DNA of 64,000 nucleotides from Chloranthus sessilifolius. Its lineage: Eukaryota; Streptophyta; Magnoliopsida; Chloranthales; Chloranthaceae. The notes under the pieces were generated by a model that ran no database searches, had not been told where the DNA came from, and was given only the letters and a program-made list of their open reading frames with translations. The position numbers were made by a program, and so were the translations under genes. Where the stretch lies: contig CM037585.1 in NCBI GenBank assembly GCA_021018995.1, positions 123,904,831 to 123,968,830 of the forward strand. The letters run 5' to 3'. This document shows positions 34,937 to 46,277 of this stretch, piece by piece (position 1 is the stretch's first letter; each line of letters opens with the position of its first letter).

Positions 34937-35288
34937 GTTATTGCCACACCACTTAAACAAAGGAATTGACTATTTTCAATCAGATGTAGAATCAGTTTTA
35001 TCCCAATCTTCCACACAATAGTTCATGAGATCATGGGCCTACCATCATACGGCCACATGTTGATTCTACAACGCACACATCCCAAAAGGTGGAGATGAAT
35101 CAACTTTTATGGTATGCTGCGATTGTTCACTTTTTGGGATGCATGACACGTGAAATCAACATGTGACCATCTGATGGTAGGCAAATGATCTCAAGATTTG
35201 CTATGAGCAAATTGGGACAAAATAATAGACATCATCTAATTCAAAGTATTTCCTTTGTTTAAACAAAAATGGTAGTGGCAGTAACAAC
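34937..35288. mobile_element. MITE related to the GGGTACC family
   Basis: About 352 bp with imperfect inverted ends (GTTATTGCCACACCA...TTAAACAAAGGAA at left, reverse of TTCCTTTGTTTAAAC...GTGGCAGTAAC at right). The core phrases tcttccacacaatag, gagatcatgggcctaccatc and gggatg...tgacacgtg...atcaa are shared with the MITEs at 39314, 41745 and 57288. Confidence 0.65.
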
Positions 35289-35560
35289 GCTCTCTTTTTT
35301 TAGGATTAAAAATATCGTGCAGATTCACGTTATTTTGGGATCACGACCCCTCTGGACCAACGATCTCCGATCTTCTACATGGATTAGAATTGATTTAGCT
35401 CTCCTTTCAAATGCTTTTGGTCTTGTTTAATTTCGTTTTCTATTGAGGATGTTTTGAAGGTTTTTTGCTGAGATCATCATAACAGGCAGTTTTGCAGAAC
35501 TTGATGACACAGAATTTTGTGAATATATTGTCTGATGTCTTGTCGTGGATTTTGGTCGGC
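35289..35560. other. Intron sequence without a clear feature
   Basis: No motif recognised before the copia remnant. Confidence 0.35.
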
Positions 35561-38345
35561 ATCACCATAGCTGTTGTTAGCTTGTTTTTTCGTTAATAGG
35601 ACACCAACTCTTGTGCGTACGGGTAAATTCCCCACCAACTATTGTATCCTCAAATTTGTGTATTTCCATTTCCTCCTCTAGTCTTGAGATTTCTGTTTTG
35701 GTCTCATCGTGACAAGTTATCTTCGAAGGTTGCCAAGTGTATCTTCATTGGTTATCCTCCCACTCAAAAAGAATACAAGTGTTATAATCCTACCTCTGGG
35801 AGAGTGTTACTATGGATGTTACTTTTTTCGAATCCAATTTGTTCTATTATCCTCCAAACTGCTCTCTTCAGGGGGAAACTTCTAAGGAAGACAGTACTAT
35901 GATTGTGCTACCCTACTCTCAAGTAATGTCACAAACGATGATGCCAATGATGAAGCTGAAATGGAAGTGGAAAATAAAGAGGTCTCAATTTGTCAGCAAA
36001 AAGAGGTTGTTCCTATAGACAAAAAAGAAACATTTAATAAGTTTGGAAAAGGAAAAAATCTTCATCCGAGGTGAAGCCTTTAAGTAGATGAGATCAAGTC
36101 TCTTCCCGTGAAGCAAGGTCACCAAGTAGTGATCCCCCTCAAAATGATTTGGAACTTCCTATTTCCATACATAAAGCTTCCAGGTCATGTACCCATCAAT
36201 CCATAAGTAAGTTTGTGTATCAAAAATATTTTTGCATCACACATCATCCACCTCTTCATTAGACTCTATTTCCACTCCTTCATCCTAGCCACATTGGAAG
36301 TATGATGCAGGAAATGGAAGCTTTGGAACCAAATAAGACATGGGATATTGTAGAACCATCTGAAGGAAAGAAGATAAAACAGTTGTACGTGGGTCTACAC
36401 TATAGAGTATAGACCGAATGGTTCGATAGAAGGTATAAAGCGAGGGTGGTAGCCACACAGACACATGGAATTGACTTTCAGGTTATGTTTGCACCTATAA
36501 TCAAATATTATTCAGGTGCTTCTTTCATGTCTTTACGTAAAAATATGCTTTCTTGCAGAGTGATGTGAAAGAAGTCAACATGGCTCTTCCACTAGGTTTT
36601 ACCCTTAAGGAGGAGAAACGTAAAGTGTCTAGATTCAAGAAGGCAATCTACAAAATAAAATAATCCCCCTAGAGGTTGGTTCAAGCATTTCAATGATGCT
36701 GTGATAAAGTTTCGGTATCAAAGGAGCCATTATGACCTTACTTTGTTTGTTAAGAAGGGGTCTCATCTCACTACACTAATTGTGTATGTCGATGGCATCA
36801 TTGTTACAGGGACTTAATAAAGAAACAATGAAGCTAAAGTGTTATTTGAGTCAAGTCTTTGACATTAAAGACTTGGGCCCACTTAAGTATATTTTGGGAA
36901 TTGAAGTGCTCAGGTCAATGAAAGGGATAGTTCTATCCTAACGAAAGTGTTCTCTTATTTTTTGCAGCAGAGTGATATGCTAGGGTGTAAGTCGATCGTT
37001 ACTCCCGTGGAGCAAAATCATCGATTTAATGGAGAGGAGAGTCAACTCCTCGAAGATGTCAGGATGTATCAATGGCTTGTGGGAAAAATTATTTATCTTA
37101 CCATGACTCACCCTGATATTGCTTATGCCCTAAGTGTGGTGAGCCAGTATATGTGTGCACCAAGGACCACTCATTTAAATGTTGTATATAGAATTTTGAG
37201 ACACTTAAATGGTAGTCAAGAAAGAGGTCTTCTCTATACTAACCATGGACACTTTAATATTGAGGTATTTACTAATGTTGGTTGGACAGGACCTCTAAGA
37301 TAGGAGGTCTACTTTGGGTTGCACATTCCTTGGTGGGAACTTGGAAACGTGAAAAGCTAGAAACAACATGTGGTTTCAAACTCAGCACAAAAGGAGAATA
37401 CAAGGCCATGTCCTAGGGTGCCCGTGAAGGAATATGACTTACATTCATCTTGGCCGATCTTGAAATTAATGTGATATAACACTCTATGGAGATAATGAAG
37501 TTGCACTTCATAAAGTCAAAAATCCTTACCACAAACAGACAAAGCACATTAAAGTAGATTGCCATTTTATAAGAGACAAAAGTTAGGAACTTGGTCACGT
37601 GGAAACATGGTTCAAAATTTCGGCCGAAATGTTTCGGTTTCGGTCGCCACCAAAACGAAAACATAACATTTCTTTTTTTTTTAAAATACTATGGGGAAGT
37701 TTTTGGCCAAATTTCGATTCAAAATTTCGGTTTCGGTCCCCACCAAAACTGAAACGAAATGCGTGGAAAAGCTAGAAACATGTGGTTTCAAATTCAATGC
37801 AGAAGGAGAATACAGGGCCATGTCCCAGGGTGCCCGTGAAGAAATATGACTTACATCCATCTTGGCCGATCTCAGAATTAATATGAAGCTTCCTATAACA
37901 CTCTATGGAGATAATGAAGTTGCACTTCATATAATCGAAAATCCTTACCACGAATGGACCAAGCACATTAAAGTAGTTTGCCATTTTATAAGAGAGAAAA
38001 GTTGATTCCAAAAAAAATTCTGTATACCACTATGGTTGTGAGAAGAGGTCACCTCTACAACATCACCTCCAAGTTGGGGCATGATCTACATCTACGACCC
38101 AACTAGTATTAACTGCATTAATGCAGTGAATATTGTTAGTCATATAAGTATGTGGGTGTGTGAGTATTAGTGCTTCATGTGGGATCCTATTTTGTAAGCG
38201 GTACATATAATAATGTAGAAGGGTGTAACAAGTGACTTACAACCCTAATTTCTTCCACATTTGTATCTTCATCTCCTCATCCCCAAACCCCAACCCTAAT
38301 CCTCTCAAACTCCTCTCGAACTCAATTTATCAAATAACCTTATGA
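35560..38345 (+). pseudogene. Ty1/copia remnant, plus strand, with 3' LTR
   Basis: HRDKLSSKVAKCIFIGYPPT near 35707 and MDVTFFESNLFY near 35812 follow the integrase. RT traces: MEALEPNKTWDIVEPSEGKK near 36312, ARVVATQTHGIDFQVMFAPI near 36440. The active site reads YVDG (about 36787) instead of YVDD, a lost catalytic Asp. QWLVGKIIYLTMTHPDIAYA (about 37070) ends RT and RNase H follows. A probable LTR spans about 38110-38345. Integrase and gag are absent. Confidence 0.78.
37345..38000 (+). repeat. Tandem duplication of the copia RNase H segment around a TTTCGGTTTCGGT insert
   Basis: 37345-37590 and 37763-38003 are near copies (aagctagaaac, aggagaataca, ccatgtccyagggtgcccgt, ataacactctatggagataa). 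Between them lies a short insert (about 37608-37760) beginning catggttcaaaatttcggcc and rich in tttcggtttcggtc. Similar starting words occur in the MITE at 44364. Confidence 0.8.
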
Positions 38346-39313
38346 GAATTAGAAGAATACAAGCCATTTGAGAAATCATTGATAGAAGGTGGAAGATACA
38401 ACTCAATCAATCACTACATTCCATGGCTTATTTCTTCATTTGACACTATTATGTTGCATGAGAGAAAAATAAGTCATTTACTTCATTCCAAGGGAGCGTC
38501 TTAACTGTTTGGAGCTTATGATTTTGGATAAAGCTTACAAGTGACTAAGTTGATGGCTTTTATAATATTTGAGAGATATTTTTTTGAGAACCAACAACTT
38601 GACAAAGGATGAAAACCTAGCCTAATAATAATTTCAAATCCATGAATATGTTGCAGTGTAGTGATCAAATGTTTCATTCTAGTATTTCAAAAAATTCCAC
38701 TTTATATCACTAGTTTGCAAATGTTATCTACGTGCAGCTTAGTAGTGAGCATGTGGAGCCCAATTTAAGGAGTCTTGTTTTTTAATCCTTGGTCTTAACT
38801 ACAGTACATCCAACTGACTAAGCAACTAGAGCACATTCCAGTATGTAAGTTGTCATTTCCATATTTTACTATGCACTTAAGATTTATTTTCGAAATCTAC
38901 ATGCTTATTATTACATTCATTAAATTATTATTTTTTTCCTCACATATCCACACAAAAAAAAAGAGCATAATTGAATAGAAGAGAATGGGCAACCACATCT
39001 TTAAACAATACTATTAATATCTAAAAGAAATTAAGATCCCATCCTTAATGAGTTGAGTTTCGTTTCTTGTTGGTTGAGTAAATATAGATGAAAGAGGTTA
39101 TTTTTAAGAGTGATGATGTCACTAGATGTTCACCACATAATGGATACATCTAAGACTGAGGGGTCCCAGAATTTGCTAGCTGTTACTTGTAACTACTTTT
39201 TAGATGTCAATGCTACTTTACTTGTTTTGTTATTTTTTTCTTAGAATTAGCATAGTACTCACATATTTATCATTATTTGCTAGCTTTTTTGTCATACTAC
39301 AATCTATATATAT
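38346..39313. other. Intron sequence without a clear feature
   Basis: AT-rich; no coding or repeat motif recognised. Confidence 0.45.
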
Positions 39314-39616
39314 GGGTACCTTTATTTCGACCTACCGAATCTTTGAGGGCATCTACGTCAAAAACCATTGACTGCTTTGAATCAGATGATAGGGATCATT
39401 TTTCAGCCCAATATTTCACACAATGGATATTGGTCACTTTTTTGGGATGTGTGTCACGTGGAATCAAACTGACCATCTGATGGTATGCTAATAATCTCAA
39501 GATCCATTGTGTGGAAGATTGGGGCGAAAAACGATCTCCATCATCTGTTTCAAAGCAGTCAATCGTTTTCGGTTTAGGTGCCTTCAAAGATTTGGTGGGT
39601 GCAAATAAAAGTACAC
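39314..39616. mobile_element. GGGTACC-family MITE, copy 1
   Basis: About 303 bp, GGGTACCTTTATTT at left, AAATAAAAGTACAC at right (inverted). The core contains ttgactgctttgaatcagat and its near reverse complement atctgtttcaaagcagtcaa, making long imperfect arms. Confidence 0.75.
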
Positions 39617-39620
39617 TCTA

Positions 39621-39622
<2 letters not shown>

Positions 39623-39663
<41 letters not shown>
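39623..39663. repeat. (AT)n microsatellite
   Basis: About 20 AT units immediately right of the MITE. Confidence 0.92.
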
Positions 39664-39665
<2 letters not shown>

Positions 39666-40185
39666 AGGAAGAGTTATTTTTCCTTCAAGCTGAAGCTTCG
39701 GAGGGGTCCATTGCCTAGGCCCCACCTAGTGCTTCCAACACCAGTATTATGTACAATAAATTAATGTAGGTTATTTCGCCACTTTATATAAACATCCCTT
39801 CAATCCGTATCACTCATTACACATGACACACCACTTGCATGTCTCCACTTTGCCCAGATCTTGTTCGAGACATCCTCGTCATATTGTTGTATAGTAGGCC
39901 CAAAATATTTAAAGCTACACAATATGGCACGAAATGACTACTACACTTGCACTCCAGATATTTTGTCTTCATTCCAATGATTCTCAAGACTCCTTAAGTC
40001 TAAATTCTTTCTCCATAGTTCCAACCTATCATTTACTAGCTCTCACGACCAGCCAATTACCAATAAACATCAGCAAACGACATACACTATGAAACCTCAC
40101 CTTATATTCCATAGTTGACACGGAAAAACAATAGCCATCAGCCATAAGGAGCAACCACAAAGAAGAAAGAAAACTGTATGAGTAC
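39664..40185 (-). other. Intron start, no feature
   Basis: Runs to the donor at 40185. No repeat recognised. Confidence 0.4.
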
Positions 40186-40278
40186 CTTCATGAAAGAGTT
40201 CTTTAAGGACACGGTCAGTAACCGTTGGAGGAGGTATGGCTGTTGAGGACTTTAAATTATCGGACGTCGAGTTTTCAA
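40186..40278 (-). CDS. RAB3GAP1: RAB3GAP1-like exon 3 of those visible
   Basis: A 93-base exon: VENSTSDNLKSSTAIPPPTV and TDRVLKELFHE, with split codons at both ends. Acceptor CAG at 40281-40279, donor GT at 40185-40184. IPPPTV..RVLK.LF is a conserved block in plant members as I recall them. Confidence 0.93.
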
Positions 40279-40394
40279 CTGGAAAACATAAATCAAGGAG
40301 TATCTTGATATTAGTAAAGTAGGACAAACATCCATGTTACACGGCATTCTAAAAAGTACGATAGGAAAGCTTACAAGAGTAAATATTTTCAAAC

Positions 40395-40504
40395 CTGACA
40401 CAAAATCCTCTATAAATTTGGCCTCAAAGGAAGTGCCCAATGCATTTACTAGAAGACGCAATTGAGAAGAAAATCCAACCATGTTGCCTTTAGCTTCATC
40501 ATTT
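40395..40504 (-). CDS. RAB3GAP1: RAB3GAP1-like exon 2 of those visible
   Basis: A 110-base exon: NDEAKGNMVGFSSQLRLLVN and ALGTSFEAKFIEDFVS, with split codons at both ends. Acceptor TTTAG at 40509-40505, donor GT at 40394-40393. Reading through the 116-base intron that follows (GLKIFTLVSF) is not supported because exon 3 joins in phase. Confidence 0.93.
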
Positions 40505-41744
40505 CTAAAGGAAAAGAATAATTTGTGATGGGAAAATCAGTGCTTGAATCAAGCTGCTACCATCATTTAAATCAGTGCTTGCATATTATCCATGTTCAAA
40601 ATTATCTAAGACAAATCAAAGAAAAAACATTTTCGGGAAATGTGAAAATGGAAAAAAAAAATTTAAAAGAATCACAGACAACAAAATTAAAGGTAAAAGA
40701 ATGAGTTGCACTTCCAGCAAAACAAAAAAGGTTCATAGGCTAACATGACATAGTGATGCTTCCCAATAAATATTAAAAAATAGATCGGCCTTCAAAATCA
40801 TTTATGTGTTTACTGTTTCATCAACTACAATCTAGTAGATCTTATCACGATTAATAAATTGTCAATGCATTATTTCAGGGTCTAATATTTCTCCTTAGTT
40901 TTGCCGATGTGTATGTCTGTGGATGATGATGCACTTGTTAATGCTTGATACACTCTCGTAGTTACACCCTATCGAGAATAGCCAGTGCTAGTCCAAGTTT
41001 CGGTTTATCTTATAGAAGCATTAGGGATTAACATAGTGATGCTTCCCAATAAACATTAAAAAATAGATTGGCCTTCAAAAGTACTATTGTGTTTACTGCT
41101 TCATTAGCTATAATCTAGTAGATCTTATCACGATTAATAAATTGTCAAGGCATTATTTCAGGCTCTAATATTTCTCCTTTAGTATTGATGAAGTGTATGT
41201 GTGCTGATACACTTGTTAACGTTTGATACACTCTTGGAGTATTGTAGTTACACCCATGTTTTAAAAACTCGTCGAGTCGATTCGGAACTTGGGCTAGTCA
41301 ACCCTGCTCGACCAAGTTCCGTGTTGACTCAAGTAAAAACTCGAGTGCCACTTTAAAAATTCTTCGTATTACCTTTTTAAGGATAGGCAGTACTTTTTAT
41401 AATTTTAAAAGGGCAATTTTGGAAAGTGGCTTTACAATATAAGCCCACTTTAAACACTCTCGTTTCTTCGTGCGTCTCTCTACCACTGTTCTTAAAGTCG
41501 CCCGGGGCGGCCGCCCGAGCGGTTCAAGCCCCCAAGAGCCCCGATTTAGGCTGGGGCACCCCCTCTAGCGTACCCACCCGGGATGCCGCCCCGCCCCAAT
41601 CTCCCTTTTTTTTAAATCTTTTTTTTAATTTTTTTTTCCCCGGGAGCCATTACTTGGCAGATTTTATAAGGGCCTTTGCACTCGGAAAGTTGGCCCTTCA
41701 CAGACTTCAAAGAGAAGACTTAGTATTTTAGGGACATGTAGCAT

Positions 41745-42113
41745 GTGAAGACCATGAATGATGTCAAATCATATGACGAAGGTCATGTTTCACCCCGATA
41801 TTCCACACAATAGATCTTGAGATCATAGTACATCTATCAGACCGTCAATTTTTATTTCATGTGCCACCGATACCCAAAAAATCGCCCTAAACTTACGCAA
41901 TCACATTTAAGCGTCATGTGTATCATATGAATGAAGGGCCATTTTTTGGGGATCTTTGACACATGGAATCAAGCACTGATCGTATGATCGATGCGCCATG
42001 ATCTCAAGATCTAGTGTGTGGGATATTGGGATGAAACAAGATCACCATCATCTGATTCGAAGCAATTAATGGTTTTCAAGGTGAATCTAACGTGAGCGCA
42101 AACAAAGGTACCC
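41745..42113. mobile_element. GGGTACC-family MITE, partial copy 2
   Basis: Core phrases attccacacaatagatcttg and gatctagtgtgtgggatatt and the right end AAACAAAGGTACCC match the other copies. The left end is lost. Confidence 0.65.
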
Positions 42114-42139
42114 AAGAAAAATGTGCGTGTTCTTGGGTG

Positions 42140-42150
42140 CACACACACAC

Positions 42151-42234
<84 letters not shown>

Positions 42235-42235
42235 T
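42140..42235. repeat. (CA)n(TA)n(CA)n microsatellite
   Basis: About 24 CA units with one CG, about 18 TA units, then ACACAC. Confidence 0.92.
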
Positions 42236-42709
42236 TCGGGACCGCCTGGATCTTGGGGCGCCCGCCTAGGCACCGCCCGGCCCGATCCGCCCGAACCCGC
42301 CCACCAACTTTAGAGACACTGCTCTCTACTGACCACTCTACTCTCTATACTCTCGTCTCTCAACTCCGATATTACGAGAAACCCTATCGCCTCTATATTC
42401 TCATCTCTCTCCTCCAATGCTACGAGAAAACCTCTCGTCTCACTACTTTCTCTCTCGACTCCAACTCCATGAGAAACCCTAATCAAGAAGATGAAGAATT
42501 TGAATCCCTAATCGACAAGTTTGTTTTTATTTTTTATTTTTGAGATGAAGCCCCATCCTACTTGTATTTCATTGAGAATCACTTGAATCATCGTGATTCT
42601 CAGTAAATCACCATGACGGAAGACAAAATGGGGCTTCTATGAGTGAATTTCAGTAGATATTTTGAATTTTTAGGTATTTTTTTGCTAAACTATTTTACAC
42701 ATTATATGT

Positions 42710-42710
<1 letters not shown>

Positions 42711-42762
<52 letters not shown>
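42711..42762. repeat. (AT)n microsatellite
   Basis: About 26 AT units. Confidence 0.92.
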
Positions 42763-42766
<4 letters not shown>

Positions 42767-42950
42767 AAATATTTATTTAATAATCCGAGTCGGAGCGAGT
42801 CGAGTCGGAACGAGTTTCCGAGTTAACTCTACTCGCATGACTGCCGAGTTGAGTCGAGTTTTCTTGTTTTACAACCATGGTTACCCCTATCGAGAATAAC
42901 TGGTACTAGTTCAAATTCTGGTTTATGTTATAGAAGCATTAGGGATTAAC

Positions 42951-43329
42951 CGTAGCCCACAATTAGAGTTAGTACATTACTTTGGGTTGTTAGGTTGTCA
43001 TCGTTGTTTACTTCCAATGGATTACCTCACACATGGAACTGATGATGTTTGGCTGACAATGAGGCATAGTCATTTCCTCAGTTGAAGTTCTTGCAAAACT
43101 TTTTTTCCGCAAAATGTTTATTCGTATAATAGTTTTATTAGCCTTAAGGAAAGATCTAACAAGAAAAACACTCGAGTTTTCTAACAACTATACATGGTAT
43201 CAGGATAAGGAGCCGGGGAGAATATAAATGCATCTAATAGCTACTATACTCTCATGATCTCCGCATGTGCATAGTCCGAGTCTTCCTCTCAGCAAATGGG
43301 AGTCAAAACTGGCCAATTAGATGAGAAGG
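42951..43329. other. Intron sequence without a clear feature
   Basis: No motif recognised between the tandem duplication and the L1 remnant. Confidence 0.35.
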
Positions 43330-43687
43330 ATAAGTACTAAGAAGATTAACCCATAGGATTTACTGCCATCTAAGTTTTATGGAAATCCATAAACCTCGTA
43401 TTCGGCAGCGATTACTCAAATCCAACACATAGAGATCAGAGAATATTTCCCACCACCATTTACCCAACAAGAAAAAAATTGAAATCCTTGAACCCTCTAC
43501 ACCAAACCCCTTTTCCTAGAAGAACCTTGTTTTTCCTACTGATGCCACACCAAAGTAAATCACTTTGAAGCGTTTAAAGCTTTTTGGGAATGCAGAAAGT
43601 AGTTTGAAGAGTGAAAGTAAATTGTGATATTTGCAAGAGTGGCCTTAAGCATTGTAATTGTTCCTAGTAGGAAACGATAATTTTCAC

Positions 43688-43724
43688 AGCTGCCAATGAT
43701 TCAACCTTTAAATCATTGGCAGCT
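43688..43724. repeat. Perfect 14-bp hairpin
   Basis: AGCTGCCAATGATT at 43688-43701 and its exact reverse complement at 43711-43724, with a 9-base loop. Confidence 0.85.
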
Positions 43725-44363
43725 AATCCGCCTCCTAACATTGCTCGCTCTTTAAGGGGATACTTACGTAAGAAAAACGAAAAGTGCCAATAGTTCATAC
43801 CACAATCGGCAAGCACTCCCTAATGAACAGTTCACTACATCTCATCTCACAAATCCACACTTTTTCAAGGTTAAAGTTTTATCCAGTGCTAATCTCAATT
43901 AAAGTTAATAAAGACCTAATTGAGGGTAGCCTCATCAAAAACAATAGTATCATCCATATATTGGAGATGGAAATCTACCAGCCCCAAGGGAAAGGTAGTG
44001 ATCGCTCTCAAGATACCGATCATCCCAGCCCCTTAAAAAACAAAGGCAATAGCTTCAGAAGTCAAGGTACATAGGAAGGGAAAAAATTGATTCCCCCAAA
44101 AGAGCAGAAGAATTCAATCATCTCACCAGTATACCATAAAGATGCACCACCAAACCCAGTTTCTCTGCCTAACACCAAAATATATCTCTCCAGGGATAAA
44201 GATCAAAATAGGCCATTACAACCTAGCGCACATTTATGCAAGACTGAATTTTAAGCGCAACTGCCCTTCTCAGAATTATGAGCAGCATCAATTACTCCAC
44301 TAATAGTCACAATCCCATCGGGAATTTGACAGCCATAGAAGATAAAAATGCATTGGTTTGGAG

Positions 44364-44590
44364 CATGGATCAAAATTTCGGCCGATACCGATACGTATCG
44401 GACGATACGTATCGGTATTGGTATCGAACGATACATTGAATGTATCGTTCGATACATTCAATGCAGTTGAATGTATCGAACGATACATTCAATGTATCGT
44501 CCGATACCAACCGGTACCGATACGTATCGTCCGATACGTATCGTTTTGGAGCTCGGACGATACGTATCGGTAACCCGATATTTTGACCCA
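44364..44590. mobile_element. CGATACGTATCG-rich MITE-like insert
   Basis: About 227 bp. Inverted ends CATGGATCAAAATTTCGG and, in reverse, CATGGGTCAAAATATCGG. The inside is a nest of palindromes (cgatacgtatcg, gatacattcaatgtatc). Flanking direct copies of tggtttggag (44354-44363, 44591-44600) overlap the ends, so the target copy is 8-10 bp. It lies in L1 remnant a. Confidence 0.82.
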
Positions 44591-45530
44591 TGGTTTGGAG
44601 AAATCTATCTCTCAATTCCTTTGATCTTACAGACATGATCTTAGTCAAGAATTTACAGGTGCTACTAAGCAAAATTACTAGTTATACAATCATTGATATC
44701 ATCAGCGTTTTGAACTTTACAGAAGAAATTGGGTGGCATTAAACACAACTATGGATCTATGGCAAAAGAATGAAAAAAATGGACAACAACGAGATTTCAA
44801 AACTCTTGGAAAAAGATTAATTTCAGCCGTCAAGACCAACAGCTTTAGGTGCATCCAGTACGAACACTGCACTCTTAACCTCAAAAGCATAGTTTCTCTG
44901 GCCAATCTCTCGTGTTTACCCGTAGGGAAGAGAAATAACTCTGGAACCAAGGATAATTAGACTCATCAAAGTGTACAACTCCTTTAAACAGCCCCAATAC
45001 CTCCTTGCTCCTTCCATGCTATTTCCAACAGCATCATCCACACCATTAACCTTAGGGACTCCTTTGTTTTCATGCACCTAATAGTAGTCATACGGTGAAA
45101 GACAGTCGTATTTCTACCACCATTCTTTCTTCATTCAGCTTAATCATTACCTTCAAAAGGTTTCATCTTGATCAACCAATCTAATCCAATTCTTTTTTAG
45201 CTTGGCTCTCAAGCACCTTCGTCTTTAGTAAGAGGGCAGAGCGCTTCTTTTGCATCCAAAAAAGTAATTTTTCCCTACACTTCTTCAATGTTGTTTCAGA
45301 TGGAGCAAAAGACTAAGGCTGAAATGTGTGCCAAAGGCTTATGAACAGGAGCCAGTGCTCTCCTCCAAGTAATGGAAGGCCATCCTCAAACCTGTCAATT
45401 ACCTCAACCAAGAATACATGTTAGGTAATTGTAGACTTTCCATGACCCTTCACATTCTCTTCATTTTCCAAGGTAGCTAATCTTAGTGGTACCAAAATAA
45501 AATAAATAGAGAGGAGTTTCAAGATAGTCA

Positions 45531-45899
45531 TAAATGACCTCTTAACTAGATTCATGAACTCCCAAGTTATGAAATTTTAACAGTCATAATGTTTGTTTTT
45601 AGAATAAAATTCATTTTGCATGGGCATGATACATTAAAACCTTTTGCATCATAGTGTAACTCATCCACCGTGTGGGCACTCAAGATGAATAGTTCATATC
45701 AAATTCTGAATTAGAAAGCTCAATCTCATCCCACTGACCAGCTGCGGAGCCCCACAGATCTGAGCAGACCAATCTAAAACATGCATAAACCATTTGTCTT
45801 TTGGGTACCACTCAGATGCTAGAATTTGTACATGCTCTTAAATGGCCAGGATTTGATCGATTAACATGGTAGGGTGTCTTTTTATTTTGATGACAATAA
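45531..45899. other. Intron sequence, possibly worn L1
   Basis: No clear motif; it lies between two L1 remnants. Confidence 0.3.
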
Positions 45900-46277
45900 G
45901 TGCAATGTGTCAGGCCATTAGACATTGCCTTTGTCCGAGAGTCCTAGCTCCACTCTCAGTGGAGACTGTGGGTGGTAGCCAACCATTAATACATAGGTGC
46001 ATCAAACACAGTCATCCAAACTTCCATTCCATGCTTCATTATGGAGATGTACTCGGCAAAATCGTTCTCTCTATAGAATCATTAAAGATTAAACCTAACC
46101 TCCCCAAAAGGAAGAAGTCTTTATTTTACCGAGTAATATGCCACCTAGGCAATGGGAAGTCCGGCCATGCAGAGTCATATCAAACAAAGACTTGTCTAGC
46201 GCTTTAATGTACCTAATCCCCAAACTCCCCACAATCTTCCAATTACCCGAATGGACCTTCCTAAACTAATGAATTCC

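Larger units (their letters stand above)
23341..40185 (-). other. 16.8-kb intron full of copia and L1 remnants
   Basis: GT donor at 40185-40184, AG acceptor at 23342-23341. Content: L1 RNase H tail with TRIM, copia remnants in both orientations, solo LTRs, a hAT-like insert and MITEs. 23341-23740 holds no recognised feature. Confidence 0.9.
41487..42318. mobile_element. Nested GC-rich insert (CCGCCCGGGCGG words)
   Basis: Left end ttcttaaagtcgcccggggc, right end in reverse tctctaaagttggtgggcgg. Both arms are rich in cgcccgg/ccgggcg. It contains a piece of the GGGTACC MITE (about 41745-42113) and a CA/TA microsatellite. Short flanks cactg are repeated, though weakly. Confidence 0.6.
41256..42879. 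mobile_element. ACTCGAGT-rich MITE-like insert, itself invaded
   Basis: Ends are inverted: atgttttaaaaactcgtcga at left and, in reverse, catggttgtaaaacaagaaa then actcgactc at right. Flanks gttacaccc and gttacccct suggest an 8-9-bp target copy. Both arms repeat the words ctcgagtc/gactcgag. Inside lie a nested GC-rich element and two microsatellites. No transposase. Confidence 0.78.
40742..42950. repeat. Tandem duplication, second copy split by a 1.6-kb insert
   Basis: Unit of about 287 bp at 40742-41028 (catagtgatgcttcccaata...tagaagcattagggatt), repeated at 41029-41255 plus 42880-42950. The insert sits after gttacaccc in copy 2; copy 1 shows the empty site gttacaccctatcgag. Confidence 0.85.
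43330..45530 (-). pseudogene. L1 LINE remnant a, RT region
   Basis: Read on the minus strand: GGRNTTVFHRMTTIR near 45130 (from WLKEGDRNTxFFHR), RT active site LQYMDDTIVF near 43965 (YMDD-type instead of FADD), LWCGISRKNKVLLGKG near 43520, and GFKDFNFFLVGKWWWE near 43480 (from GIKDFxxFNxALLGKWLWR). Many stops. A MITE splits it at 44364-44590. Same strand as the host gene. Confidence 0.72.

Noticed and set aside
37608..37760. Independent MITE with defined ends
   Set aside because: The ends and a target copy could not be fixed because it lies inside a duplicated copia segment; it is kept only as part of that repeat.
40252..40394. Continuation of exon 2 into LKIFTLVSF...
   Set aside because: A GT donor at 40394 and the in-phase exon at 40278 show that this is a 116-base intron.
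42011..42313. Open frames with IYIYIY and CVCVCV runs
   Set aside because: Translations of CA/TA microsatellites.
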